In this document: positions 37,625 to 45,352 of the stretch, in pieces | Position numbering within the stretch: the stretch's first letter is position 1 | How the letters are laid out: each line of letters opens with the position of its first letter | DNA from: Streptomyces sp. MBT53 | GTDB taxonomy: Bacteria; Actinomycetota; Actinomycetes; Streptomycetales; Streptomycetaceae | NCBI RefSeq assembly: GCF_016654115.1 | Contig: NZ_JAEQAZ010000105.1 | Span: 1 to 45,352 of the forward strand | Direction: 5' to 3' | DNA length: 45,352 bases | The notes under the pieces: generated by a model | Databases searched by the model: none | What the model was told of the DNA's origin: nothing | The model's input: only the letters and a program-made list of their open reading frames with translations | Program-made: the position numbers and the translations under genes

Positions 37625-39793
37625 ATGCGCACTGGTGAGCCCCTGCCCGCCGTGGGGGAGGTACTCGCCGCCCTCGCGACCGGTCTGTGGCATTGGGACA
37701 CCGCCTCGGAGCTGGTCACGGTGGACGCCGAGGCCGCACGGCTGCTCGGGCTGCCCGCCGAGCCGACCACCCTCACGGAGGCCCAGACCCGGGCCAGACT
37801 TCACCCCGTCGACTGGAACGAGATCGCCGGGGTCGTCGGCCTGGCCGTCGCCGAGGACACCCTCGCCGAGGTCCGGATCCGGATCATGGACGGGCGGGGC
37901 CGGGTCATCCGTACCGTCCGCAGCCGTTCCAAGCCGTCCTACGACCCCGAGACCCGGTCGTTCGAGCTGATCGGCACCCTCCAGGAGGTCACCGAGCCCA
38001 CGCCGGGCACGCCCGCCGGGCGGACGGCGGTCACCGGAGACTGGCGGCGCTCCCGCGAGGCGTTCCTGCTGGACGCGGGCCGGGCGCTCGCCGAGGCACG
38101 GTCCACGGCGGAGGTGCTGCGGGTCGCGGCGGGCCTGTCGATGCCGGGCTTCTCACCGGACGGCCTCGCCGTGTTCGGGGTGTCGGGCGACCGGCTCACG
38201 ATCATCGGGCACCACGGGCACCAGCCCGGGGACGAGGACCCGTTCTCGCACATGTCCACGGTGACCGACTATCCGGCCGCCGAGGTCGTCCGGACCGGCC
38301 GTGCCGTGTATCTGTCCACGCCCGAGCAGTACAAGTCCCGCTACCCGGTCACCTGGCCGCTCGCCCAGCACTTCCACCGGCAGTCCTGGGCGTTCCTGCC
38401 GCTGACCGTCGCCGGGCGCACGATGGGCGCCTGGATGGCCGCCTTCACCTACCCGGTCGCCTTCACACCGGACGAGCGGTCCGTCCTCACCACGGTCGCC
38501 CGGATGCTCGCCCAGGCCCTGTCCCGGGCCGGTGTCGCCGAGTCCGAGCGGGAGCTGACCGACGGACTCCAGCGCTCGATGCTGCCCACGCTGGGCCCGG
38601 AGATCCCGGGCATGAGCGTCGCCGCCCGCTACATACCGACCGGCGGCGGCCTCCAGGTCGGCGGCGACTGGTACGACATGATCCCGCTGCCTGGGGGTCC
38701 CCCCTCTGGCGGAGGGCGCATCGCCCTGGTCATCGGGGACGTGCAGGGCCATGACGTGCGTGCCGCCGGGCTGATGGGGCAGCTCCGCATCGCCCTGCGC
38801 GCCTACGCCTCCGAGGGGCACCGCCCGGACGCGGTACTGTCCCGCGCCTCCCGCTTCCTGCACGGCATCACCAACGGCGGCGCGGAGATCACCGACCCGC
38901 GCTTCGCGACCTGCCTGTACGTCGAGGCAGACCCGGAGACCGGCGTGCTGGAGATCGCCCGCGCCGGCCATCCCGACCCCGCGATACGCATGGCGGACGG
39001 GACGGTGCTGATGCGGCCCACGGCCGGCGGACTGCCGCTCGGTATCGACCCGGACGCCGACTATCCGACGACCACGCTCGCCCTGGAACCCGGCGAGACC
39101 ATGCTGATCTGCACCGACGGGCTGATCGAGACCGGCGGCCACGACCTGGAGACCGGCTGGCAGCGCATCCGGACCATCCTGGAGGAGCACAAGGGCGACC
39201 TGGAGGAACTGGCCGACGCGCTCGTCCAGGCCGTCCACGGGCCCTCCTCGCACCACACCACCGGCCCGCTCGCCGACCGCCGCGAGGACGACATCGCCGT
39301 ACTCCTGCTCTCCCGGGAGGGCGAGAGCTGCGGCTGCGGCGACACGGTGGCCGACCCGCCGAAGATCCGCCGCACGGTGCTCACGGTCGCGCAGGCCGAG
39401 CCCGAGCGGATCGCGGTGGCCCGGCAGCAGCTGCGCGAGCTCCTCCACGACTGGACCGGCGCCGACCAGGTCGACTCGGCGGTGCTGCTGGTCTCCGAGA
39501 TGCTCACCAACGTTCTCGTGCACACCGACGCCGACGCCCTGCTGACCGCCGAGGTGGCCGGTGAGCCCGGTGAGCGGCGGATGCGGGTCGAGGTCACGGA
39601 CGCCGGCGACGACCTCCCGCACAAGCGGCACCCTGGTGAACTGGCGTCCTCCGGGCGCGGGTTGCTGCTGATCGAGCTGCTCGCCGAGACCTGGGGCGTG
39701 GACCCGAGGGGCGAGGGCAAGAGCATCTGGTTCGAGCTCTACGAGTCCGACGGCGACGGCGACGGTTCCACGGCGGGGTCAGCCGTGCCGTAG
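37625..39793 (+). CDS. PAS-GAF-PP2C-HATPase regulator
   Basis: A 722-residue cytoplasmic signalling protein. Domains in order: PAS-like (about 10-125, 'GLWHWDTASELVTVDAEAARLLG'), GAF (about 140-305), SpoIIE/PP2C phosphatase (about 315-540; 'GGDWYDMIPL', 'GDVQGHD', 'CTDGLIE', 'EDDIAVLLL') and a HATPase anti-sigma kinase-like domain (about 590-715; 'VSEMLTNVLVHTDADA', 'DAGDD', 'SSGRGLLLIELL'). It would dephosphorylate and perhaps phosphorylate anti-anti-sigma factors. Residues about 356-362 ('GPPSGGG') are an insertion coded by a short Streptomyces repeat right after the metal motif. The 3' end overlaps the convergent AI-2E gene by 55 bases. Confidence 0.92.
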   Translation: MRTGEPLPAVGEVLAALATGLWHWDTASELVTVDAEAARLLGLPAEPTTLTEAQTRARLHPVDWNEIAGVVGLAVAEDTLAEVRIRIMDGRGRVIRTVRSRSKPSYDPETRSFELIGTLQEVTEPTPGTPAGRTAVTGDWRRSREAFLLDAGRALAEARSTAEVLRVAAGLSMPGFSPDGLAVFGVSGDRLTIIGHHGHQPGDEDPFSHMSTVTDYPAAEVVRTGRAVYLSTPEQYKSRYPVTWPLAQHFHRQSWAFLPLTVAGRTMGAWMAAFTYPVAFTPDERSVLTTVARMLAQALSRAGVAESERELTDGLQRSMLPTLGPEIPGMSVAARYIPTGGGLQVGGDWYDMIPLPGGPPSGGGRIALVIGDVQGHDVRAAGLMGQLRIALRAYASEGHRPDAVLSRASRFLHGITNGGAEITDPRFATCLYVEADPETGVLEIARAGHPDPAIRMADGTVLMRPTAGGLPLGIDPDADYPTTTLALEPGETMLICTDGLIETGGHDLETGWQRIRTILEEHKGDLEELADALVQAVHGPSSHHTTGPLADRREDDIAVLLLSREGESCGCGDTVADPPKIRRTVLTVAQAEPERIAVARQQLRELLHDWTGADQVDSAVLLVSEMLTNVLVHTDADALLTAEVAGEPGERRMRVEVTDAGDDLPHKRHPGELASSGRGLLLIELLAETWGVDPRGEGKSIWFELYESDGDGDGSTAGSAVP
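38689..38718. repeat. Short Streptomyces G/C repeat in the PP2C gene
   Basis: CTGGGGGTCCCCCC followed by GGCGGAGGG matches the style of a small repeat common between Streptomyces genes. Here it adds a few Gly/Pro/Ser residues in frame between 'MIPLPGG' and 'RIALVIGD'. Confidence 0.55.
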
Positions 39794-40809
39794 CGCTCCC
39801 GCAGTTCGTGGACGACGCCGAAGACGGCGGCGGTGAGCGGGACCGCGAGCAGCATGCCGAGGATGCCGGCCACAGAGGCTCCGGCGGTGATCGCGATCAT
39901 CACCACCGCCGGGTGCATCTGGACGGTCCGGCTCTGGATCATCGGCTGGAGGACGTGGCCCTCCAGCACCTGCACGGCGAGCACGACCCCGAGGGCCCAC
40001 AGGGCGATGACGGCACCCCGGTCGGCGAGCGCGACCAGCACGGCGACCGCGCCGGAGAGGAACGCGCCGAGGTAGGGGATGTAGGCGCCGACGAAGACCA
40101 GCGCGGCGAGACCCACCGCACCCGGCACGTCCAGCACGAGCAGGCCGATGCCGATGCAGGTGGCGTCGATGAGGGCGATCACGGTGGTCCCGCGCATGAA
40201 GCCCTCGACGCCCTCGAAGGCCCGGCGGGCCATGGCCTCGACGAGGTCGGCGGTGCCGTGCGGGGCGAGCGAGCGCAGCAGTCCGGTGGCGAGGTGGGAG
40301 TCGCGCAGGAAGAAGAACACGAGCAGCAGCGCCAGCACGGCCATGGCGATCACCTCGCCGACGACACTGACCCCGCTGATCACGTTCGAGGCGGCCGTCC
40401 CGCCGAACTTGGTGAGCAGTTCCTTGGCGTTGGAGGCCAGGTCGTCCAGTGAGGTCCCGGCGGCCCCGAAGTGGTCGGATACGGAGGTCGCCGCGTCCTT
40501 GAGCGAGGACACGATCTGGTCCCCGGTGTCGATCAGCGCGGCCACCACGATGTAGACGGCCCCGCCGACCGCGGCGACGACGGCGACACAGGTGACGGCG
40601 GCGGCCACGGACCGGTTGACCCCGGCCTTCACCAGCCGCCGGTACAGCGGCCCGAGCAGCGCGGTGCCGAGCAGCGCGAGCAGCACGGGCGTGACGGCGG
40701 TCCTGAACTCCACACAGAGCCGGATCCCGACGTAGCCGACCCCGGAGACGAGCAGGAGGACGGCGCACCAGGCGGCGAGGCGTCGTACGGGATCCGGGAG
40801 GAGCTGCAC
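39739..40809 (-). CDS. AI-2E-family transporter
   Basis: A 356-residue membrane protein of the AI-2E transporter family (TqsA/YdiK-like, formerly UPF0118). About eight membrane segments surround a periplasmic-type loop rich in Ser/Asp ('IVSSLKDAATSVSDHFGAAG', about 99-130). Family landmarks are 'LALLLVFFFLRD', 'VFVGAYIPYLGAFLSG' and 'LEGHVLQPMIQSR'. Members export varied small molecules; the AI-2 role is proven in only a few. The start GTG at 40809 is weakly supported. The last 18 codons overlap the end of the PP2C gene on the other strand. Confidence 0.9.
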   Translation of the reverse strand: MQLLPDPVRRLAAWCAVLLLVSGVGYVGIRLCVEFRTAVTPVLLALLGTALLGPLYRRLVKAGVNRSVAAAVTCVAVVAAVGGAVYIVVAALIDTGDQIVSSLKDAATSVSDHFGAAGTSLDDLASNAKELLTKFGGTAASNVISGVSVVGEVIAMAVLALLLVFFFLRDSHLATGLLRSLAPHGTADLVEAMARRAFEGVEGFMRGTTVIALIDATCIGIGLLVLDVPGAVGLAALVFVGAYIPYLGAFLSGAVAVLVALADRGAVIALWALGVVLAVQVLEGHVLQPMIQSRTVQMHPAVVMIAITAGASVAGILGMLLAVPLTAAVFGVVHELRERYGTADPAVEPSPSPSDS

Positions 40810-40831
40810 GGTCCCAGCCGAACACGCGGAA

Positions 40832-40860
40832 GGCGGGCCGTCCCGTGGGGACGGCCCGCC
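40832..40860 (-). terminator. Strong terminator hairpin
   Basis: GGCGGGCCGTCCC (40832-40844) pairs perfectly with GGGACGGCCCGCC (40848-40860) around a 3-base loop. It follows the stop of the I36-type gene by 12 bases. Confidence 0.85.
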
Positions 40861-40872
40861 CGGGTGACGGAC

Positions 40873-41265
40873 TCAGCAGGTGGGGCCCACCGCGTCGATC
40901 CGCGTGCCGAAGTTGGTGTCGTAGGCCTGGGCGTAGTCGCCGGAGAGGACCGGCCGCTTCTCCTGCGGGCTCCAGTCGATGAAGCACGCGTTGGCGTTGG
41001 CCTTGAAGGAGTACACGTGGTCGTGCAGGTTGGACGGCATGTCGCGGTACCCGGAGCCGGGGGTCCACCGCCAGGGGGTGCCCGAGTAGTTCCTGTCGTG
41101 CCAGAAGCAGATCTCCCCCGCCCCGCAGTTCTCGTCCGCGCGGTGCGACGCGGCGCTCGCGGCCTGTCGGGTGGAGGGGGTGGTGGCCTGGGTGGGGCTC
41201 GCCGCGCCGGTCAGGGCGAGACAGGTGGCTGCCATGACGACGGCCGGACTCATGCGGATACGCAC
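40873..41265 (-). CDS. Secreted peptidase inhibitor family I36-type protein
   Basis: A 130-residue exported protein. The signal peptide ends near 'TQA' (about 27). The mature part has four Cys (47, 53, 94 and 130) and a beta-rich fold with 'GEICFWHDRNYSGTPW' and 'SFKANANACFIDW', typical of the beta/gamma-crystallin-like I36 family whose founder is the Streptomyces metalloproteinase inhibitor SMPI. Inhibitory activity is not shown for most members. AAGGA lies six bases before the GTG at 41265; an in-frame ATG four codons later is an alternative. Confidence 0.85.
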   Translation of the reverse strand: MRIRMSPAVVMAATCLALTGAASPTQATTPSTRQAASAASHRADENCGAGEICFWHDRNYSGTPWRWTPGSGYRDMPSNLHDHVYSFKANANACFIDWSPQEKRPVLSGDYAQAYDTNFGTRIDAVGPTC

Positions 41266-41406
41266 GGGTGACTTCCTTGCATTCGACGTCCACTTTCAGC
41301 CCGTCCCTTTCCATGAGCGGGACCTTCATGCCCAGGCCGGGCCGAGGTCACCCGGACGGAGGACCCGGGCGGAGGACCCGGGCGGGCCGCCGAACCGCAT
41401 GCCGAA

Positions 41407-41432
41407 AGCCCCGTCCGGAGGAGGACGGGGCT
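41407..41432 (-). terminator. Terminator of the pirin gene
   Basis: AGCCCCGTCC (41407-41416) pairs perfectly with GGACGGGGCT (41423-41432) around a 6-base loop, 57 bases past the pirin stop. Confidence 0.8.
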
Positions 41433-41488
41433 TCGGGAAGTTCAGCGCTACGAAGGCTCTACGAAGGTTCCAGGAAGGCTTACGCGGC

Positions 41489-42460
41489 TTACAGGCCGCC
41501 CTCGCCCATGCCGTGCACGGCGGGGATGGTGCCCAGCCGGCCCTTCTGGAAGTCCTCGAAGGCCTGCTGGAGTTCCTCACGGGTGTTCATGACGAACGGG
41601 CCGTAGTGCGCCATCGGCTCCCGGATGGGCTGGCCGCCGAGGATGACGACCTCCATGTCCGGGGTGTGCGAGTCCTGCTGCTCGTCCGCGCGGACGGTCA
41701 GGGAGGAACCGGTGCCGAAGACGGCGGTCTGGCCCAGGTGGATCGGACGGCGGTCGGCGCCGACCGAGCCCTTGCCCGCCATGACGTAGACGAGGCCGTT
41801 GAAGTCCTCGCGCCAGGGCAGGGTCAGCTCCGCGCCCGGGGCCACGGTGGCGTGCACCATCGTGATCGGGGTGTGCGTGATGCCGGGGCCCTGGTGACCG
41901 TCCAGCTCACCGGCGATGACACGCAGGAGCGCGCCGCCGTCGGGGGTGGTGAGGAGCTGGACCTGGCCGCCGCGGATGTCCTGGTAGCGGGGGGCCATCA
42001 TCTTGTCCTTGGCCGGGAGGTTCACCCAGAGCTGGAGCCCGTGGAAGAGCCCGCCGGACACGACGAGGGACTCCGGCGGCGCCTCGATGTGCAGCAGGCC
42101 CGCGCCCGCCGTCATCCACTGGGTGTCGCCGTTGGTGATGGTGCCGCCGCCGCCGTTGGAGTCCTGGTGGTCGAAGACGCCGTCGATGATGTAGGTGACC
42201 GTCTCGAAGCCGCGGTGCGGGTGCCAGGGGGTGCCCTTGGGCTCGCCCGGCGCGTACTCCACCTCGCCCATCTGGTCCATCATGATGAACGGGTCGAGGT
42301 GACGGTAGTTGATCCCGGCGAACGCTCGGCGCACCGGGAAGCCCTCACCCTCGAAACCGCCGGGTGCGGTCGTGACGGTGAGCACGGGACGTGCCACGGC
42401 GTCGGCCGGCGCGGCCACGCGGGGCAGGGTCAGCGGGTTCTCTACGGTCACTGCAGGCAT
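41489..42460 (-). CDS. Pirin-family protein
   Basis: A 323-residue bicupin of the pirin family. The metal site of the N-terminal cupin is intact: His80 and His82 in 'HPHRGFET', His124 and Glu126 in 'GAGLLHIEAP'. Bacterial pirins are cofactors or quercetinase-like dioxygenases, and one pirin modulates beta-oxidation in Streptomyces. The ATG at 42460 follows AAGGAGG. The promoter region holds a direct repeat GTTGA-GC-GTTGA (42489-42500) that may bind a regulator. Confidence 0.93.
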   Translation of the reverse strand: MPAVTVENPLTLPRVAAPADAVARPVLTVTTAPGGFEGEGFPVRRAFAGINYRHLDPFIMMDQMGEVEYAPGEPKGTPWHPHRGFETVTYIIDGVFDHQDSNGGGGTITNGDTQWMTAGAGLLHIEAPPESLVVSGGLFHGLQLWVNLPAKDKMMAPRYQDIRGGQVQLLTTPDGGALLRVIAGELDGHQGPGITHTPITMVHATVAPGAELTLPWREDFNGLVYVMAGKGSVGADRRPIHLGQTAVFGTGSSLTVRADEQQDSHTPDMEVVILGGQPIREPMAHYGPFVMNTREELQQAFEDFQKGRLGTIPAVHGMGEGGL

Positions 42461-42524
42461 GTCGGGACCTCCTTGTGCGTCGAGTTTAGTTGAGCGTTGA
42501 ACTTTCTGCTACCCCACAACAGAA

Positions 42525-42554
42525 GAAGCCCGGAGGACATTCCCTCCGGGCTTC
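42525..42554 (-). terminator. Terminator of the tryptophan dioxygenase operon
   Basis: GAAGCCCGGAGG (42525-42536) pairs perfectly with CCTCCGGGCTTC (42543-42554) around a 6-base loop, 50 bases after the last gene of the operon. Confidence 0.85.
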
Positions 42555-42603
42555 CACCCGACCCGCCCGCACGGCGGGCACACACAGCGGGCACGTCAGG
42601 GGC

Positions 42604-43335
42604 TCACAGCACGGCGCCCCGAGCCTCCCACAGCTCCGGGAAGAACCGTTCCCCGCTGCGCTCCCGCAGATACGCGGCACCCGAACTGCCCGCCGTACCA
42701 GGCCCCTTGCCGATCTGCCGCTCCACGACCCGGACGTGCCGGGCCCGCCACAGCGCCCAGCCCTCGTCGTGGCCGAGCAGCGCGTCCGCGAGTTCCCCGA
42801 GCGGGCCCTCACCGAGGAAGGCCGCGGGCCGGCCCGCACGCGGGAGATCCGCCGCCGCCGCGAGGAACCCGTCCCACAGCGTCGGCTCCAGCAGCCGCCG
42901 GTCCAGCCGGGCCCGCTCGGCCGCCGTCAGCCAGCGCATCGAGCGGGTGCGGTGGTCCCGGCGCGCCGAGAGCGCCTCCACCTCGTGGAACTGCGCGGAC
43001 TGCCCGCCGCTGGCCGTGCCGAGCGCATCGCGGAACTCCCGGAAGTCGTCCGGCGCCATGGTGTCCAGCAGCGTCAGCGCGTCGAGCAGCGCCCGCTCTA
43101 TCTCCCGGCAGCGGCGCAGCCGTCGTACCGCCACGGCGTTCTCGCCCGCCAGCATCCGGTCGCGGGCGTCGGTGAGTTCGACCAGCAGTTGCTTGAACCA
43201 CAACTCGTGCACCTGGTGCACGGTGATGAAGAGATGCTCGTCGTGCGCGGCGGGGGCGAGGGGCAGCTGCTGGCCGAGGAGCTGCGGGAGCCGCAGGTAC
43301 GTGCCATAGGTGAGGCTCGTGGTGGTCGGGTTCAC
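42604..43335 (-). CDS. kynA: Tryptophan 2,3-dioxygenase
   Basis: A 243-residue heme enzyme that opens the indole ring of tryptophan to N-formylkynurenine. Family motifs: 'TYGTYLRLPQLL', 'HDEHLFITVHQVHELWFKQ' (with the distal-pocket His), 'RDALGTASGGQS' and 'GKGPGTAGSSGAAYL' near the end. It is shorter than many bacterial TDOs (about 280), mainly at the C-terminus. The GTG at 43335 overlaps the stop of the diiron oxygenase gene (GTGA), so it is the last gene of a tightly coupled operon. In the usual kynurenine operon its neighbours would be kynureninase and formamidase; here they are an N-oxygenase-like protein and an aminotransferase. Confidence 0.92.
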   Translation of the reverse strand: MNPTTTSLTYGTYLRLPQLLGQQLPLAPAAHDEHLFITVHQVHELWFKQLLVELTDARDRMLAGENAVAVRRLRRCREIERALLDALTLLDTMAPDDFREFRDALGTASGGQSAQFHEVEALSARRDHRTRSMRWLTAAERARLDRRLLEPTLWDGFLAAAADLPRAGRPAAFLGEGPLGELADALLGHDEGWALWRARHVRVVERQIGKGPGTAGSSGAAYLRERSGERFFPELWEARGAVL

Positions 43336-44306
43336 GGGGTCTCCTCGTGGCCGTCGCCGAAGCTCTGGCCGTCGCCGAGGCCGTGGGCGGCGAAGTGCTC
43401 GCGGGCGCCCGGGAGTTCGAAGACGCCGACGGCCGCGCAGAGTCGTAGCGTCGAGCGGGCGGTGTCGTTGAGGCGGCGGGGGTCGGGGCCGGTCGCGCAG
43501 CAGTCGTCGGCGACCTCGCGGGCGGTGTCGGGGTCGAGGCCGGCCAGCCGCAGGGAGGTGCGGACGGGGGCGAGGTCCCAGGTCAGGGCGGCCCGGATCA
43601 GTTCGGGCAGGGCGTGGGCGGCGGCCGTCCGGTCGGTGACGAAGAGGTGGGTCCACAGCTCGCGGAAGAGGGCGGAGAAGAAACGGTGGTGGCGGCCCTC
43701 GTCCCGGGCGTGGTCGCGCAGCAGGTCGCGGACCACGCCGACCACGGACGCGTCGCCGGGCACCTCGTTCAGCACGGCCGTGATCAGCGTCTCGAACACC
43801 ACCGCCTGGAGGAGTCCGGCGAGGGCGGGCGCGCCGGGCAGCGCGTGGTGCGCGGAGGCCCGTAGCCGTTCGACGAAGCCGCCGTAGTCCTGGTCCGGTA
43901 TCGCGATGCCGGTGACGGCGGCGATCTGGTCGGCCAGGTCGAGGCTGTAGAGGGCGTGGTAGCCCTCGTCGCAGTAGACCTTGAAGGCGTCCGGGCGCAG
44001 GGCGGCGGGCAGGCCGAGTCCGGTACGGCCGTTGGCGACGGCCTCGGCGGCCGTGTTGACGACCCGGGTCTCCAGGTGGGTCGTCGACAGCAGGAACTGG
44101 TACAGGTGCCGCACGGTCAGCTCGCGCAGCCGCTCGGGCGGCAGTTCCCGTACGGCCTCGTGGCGGGCGTACGGCACCAGGGCCACCGGGAAGAAGACCC
44201 GGCCGCGCTCGGTCTCCTCGTGGAACATGCGGCGCACGCCGGTGCGGACGCCGGCCTGCTCGTACCAGCGGTCGAGCGGGCCCGGTGGTGTGTCGTGGGC
44301 CGTCAC
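43332..44306 (-). CDS. AurF-like diiron oxygenase
   Basis: A 324-residue all-helical protein of the AurF/CmlI diiron N-oxygenase family. All seven metal ligands expected from AurF can be placed with closely matching spacing: Glu79 ('HLETRVVN'), Glu114 and His117 ('DEGYH'), Glu172 ('FETLI'), His199, Glu203 and His206 ('HARDEGRH'). AurF-family enzymes oxidise aryl amines to hydroxylamines, nitroso and nitro compounds. The GTG at 44306 overlaps the aminotransferase stop and its own stop overlaps the TDO start, so the product probably acts on a metabolite of the same pathway. It could instead be a diiron desaturase-like relative with another substrate. Confidence 0.85.
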   Translation of the reverse strand: MTAHDTPPGPLDRWYEQAGVRTGVRRMFHEETERGRVFFPVALVPYARHEAVRELPPERLRELTVRHLYQFLLSTTHLETRVVNTAAEAVANGRTGLGLPAALRPDAFKVYCDEGYHALYSLDLADQIAAVTGIAIPDQDYGGFVERLRASAHHALPGAPALAGLLQAVVFETLITAVLNEVPGDASVVGVVRDLLRDHARDEGRHHRFFSALFRELWTHLFVTDRTAAAHALPELIRAALTWDLAPVRTSLRLAGLDPDTAREVADDCCATGPDPRRLNDTARSTLRLCAAVGVFELPGAREHFAAHGLGDGQSFGDGHEETP

Positions 44307-45349
44307 GGAGTACCCCCCTTCCGGTTCCGGGCGAGCAGGCGGCCGAGGCGGGTCAGGGCCTCCGTCACAAGGGCCGCGTCGAGCGAGTGGCAGACGCGGA
44401 ACCAGCCGGGGCGCGGAGCGTGGAAGGCCTCGCCGGGCAGGATGCTGACGTGGGTGCGGTCGAGGATCTCCCGCCACAGCGCGCGTTCGCCGGCGAAGCC
44501 GGGGTGGGGCAGACGGTCGCCCAGGTCGGCCCAGATCGAGCAGCCCGCCTGGGCGGGGGCGTACGGGATGCCGAAGGCGTCGAGCAGGGCCGTGGCGCGG
44601 TCGTACGAGGCGCCGAGGCGGCGGCGGTTCTCGGCGAGGAACGCGTGCACCCGGGCGGGGTCGGCGAGGAGCGAGGTGAGATGGGCCTGGGTGTGGGTGG
44701 AGACGGGGGCGAAGTAGGCGAGGGCGCGGGCGGCGGCGCGGATCTCCGGGTCGGTGGTGTGCAGGACGCCCGCCTTGAAGCCGGGGAGCCCGAAGTCCTT
44801 CGCGAAGCCCCACACGGTGTGCACGCGGGCGGGGTCGGCGGCGACCGTGCGCAGGCTGGTGAAGGAGCGCGGCCCGAACACGGAGCCCGCGTAGATCTCG
44901 TCGGCGACGACGTCCACGCCATGGTGGGCCGCCACGTCCGCCAAGTCCGTGTCGAAGGCGCCGTAGCAGGGCGTGGGCACGACGATCGCCTCGCCCGGGT
45001 CGCACAGGGCCGTGGCGACGACGTCGAGGGCGGCCGTCGCCCCGGCCACCACGACCAGGTCTTCGGGGTCGACGGGGCGTTCCCCCGGGACGGTGAGGTG
45101 CCGCGCGAGATGCGCGCGCAGCTCCGGGCTGCCGTACAGGGGCGCGTAACGGGTGTCGCGGGCGGTGAGCGGGCGGGGCGGCTCGGTGTGCAGGTCCTGC
45201 ACGAGCCGGTTCTCCGCGGTCCCGAGATTCAGCCAGCCGTCGGGCCGCAGCCGTGGGTGGTACGGCGACGCCTCCGCCCGGAAGTGCGCCTCCGCGATGG
45301 CGGGGGAACCGGCGACCAGCTGGGCGGCCTGGCGGGAGGCCGGGGTCAC
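44303..45349 (-). CDS. PLP aminotransferase lacking its central segment
   Basis: A 348-residue fold-type I aminotransferase of the class I/II, ACC-synthase-like group. Present are 'YGSPELRAHLARHL', 'VVAGATAALDVVATAL', Tyr129 in 'TPCYGAFDTDL', 'DEIYAG' (150-155), the PLP Lys184 in 'GFAKDFGLPGFKAG' and a C-terminal Arg in 'WFRVCHS'. Between 'FDTDLA' and 'DVAAHHGVDVVADEIY' about 70-80 residues are missing, including the NPxNP motif with its PLP-contacting Asn. The frame is intact across the joint (near 44938), where TGGCGG occurs twice in close succession. The GTG at 45349 may itself overlap the stop of a gene beyond the window. Confidence 0.82.
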   Translation of the reverse strand: MTPASRQAAQLVAGSPAIAEAHFRAEASPYHPRLRPDGWLNLGTAENRLVQDLHTEPPRPLTARDTRYAPLYGSPELRAHLARHLTVPGERPVDPEDLVVVAGATAALDVVATALCDPGEAIVVPTPCYGAFDTDLADVAAHHGVDVVADEIYAGSVFGPRSFTSLRTVAADPARVHTVWGFAKDFGLPGFKAGVLHTTDPEIRAAARALAYFAPVSTHTQAHLTSLLADPARVHAFLAENRRRLGASYDRATALLDAFGIPYAPAQAGCSIWADLGDRLPHPGFAGERALWREILDRTHVSILPGEAFHAPRPGWFRVCHSLDAALVTEALTRLGRLLARNRKGGTP

Positions 45350-45352
45350 GGG

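Noticed and set aside
42490..43887. A 465-codon plus-strand frame opposite the TDO and diiron oxygenase genes
   Set aside because: Arg/Pro/Glu-rich shadow. The minus-strand genes have recognisable motifs and GTGA coupling.

Overview
The window is high-GC chromosomal DNA from an actinomycete, almost certainly Streptomyces. Codon third positions are GC-saturated, GTG starts and GTGA stop/start overlaps are common, and Streptomyces-typical families recur (XRE/DUF5753 with DUF397, SpoIIE-type PP2C phosphatases, Tat-exported intradiol dioxygenases, an NPP1 pair). A perfect ParB-binding parS palindrome lies just upstream of aspS. Because parS sites cluster around oriC in Streptomyces, the segment probably belongs to the origin-proximal core, with accessory insertions. 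No rRNA, tRNA or CRISPR array was found, and no gene-free stretch exceeds about 300 bases.

Layout. 1-5.3 kb: a lipoprotein, a two-gene permease system with a His-rich linker protein, a TPR-type XRE regulator and an XRE/DUF397 pair. 5.3-7.4 kb: a small conserved protein, an orphan signal-peptide stub colliding with a Uma2-type nuclease gene, and an MscS-like membrane protein. 7.7-10.7 kb: two tandem secreted NPP1 (Nep1-like) proteins and an M20 amidohydrolase. 10.7-17.2 kb: an unknown protein carrying an interspersed repeat in its reading frame, a membrane SpoIIE phosphatase, an NAD(P)-binding reductase, a membrane protein, a secreted SH3-like protein with a Trp/Ser tail, another membrane protein and a membrane-anchored EEP-family hydrolase. 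17.25-19.56 kb: an IS607-family element (serine recombinase TnpA plus TnpB RNA-guided nuclease) next to a possibly truncated ORF.

19.9-28.1 kb: a DUF6461-like protein, a VWA protein with a very long Glu/Pro/Ala/Val repeat region, two tandem and evolutionarily distinct methionyl-tRNA synthetases, a divergent SDR/TetR pair with two matching operators, and a small conserved protein. 28.2-35.6 kb: a secreted pectate lyase, two paralogous Tat-exported intradiol dioxygenases, a secreted FG-GAP protein, remnants of an XRE/DUF397 pair and a small membrane-anchored protein. 35.7-42.5 kb: aspS, parS, a multidomain PAS-GAF-PP2C-HATPase regulator, an AI-2E-type transporter, a secreted I36-type protein and a pirin.

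42.6-45.35 kb: an operon on the minus strand (aminotransferase > AurF-like diiron oxygenase > tryptophan 2,3-dioxygenase) joined by GTGA overlaps and running out of the window. This is the most promising unusual system. It pairs a tryptophan-to-kynurenine enzyme with an arylamine N-oxygenase-type diiron protein whose seven metal-ligand positions are all present, which suggests oxidation of a kynurenine- or anthranilate-type amine. The aminotransferase lacks the central segment that normally carries the NPxNP motif.
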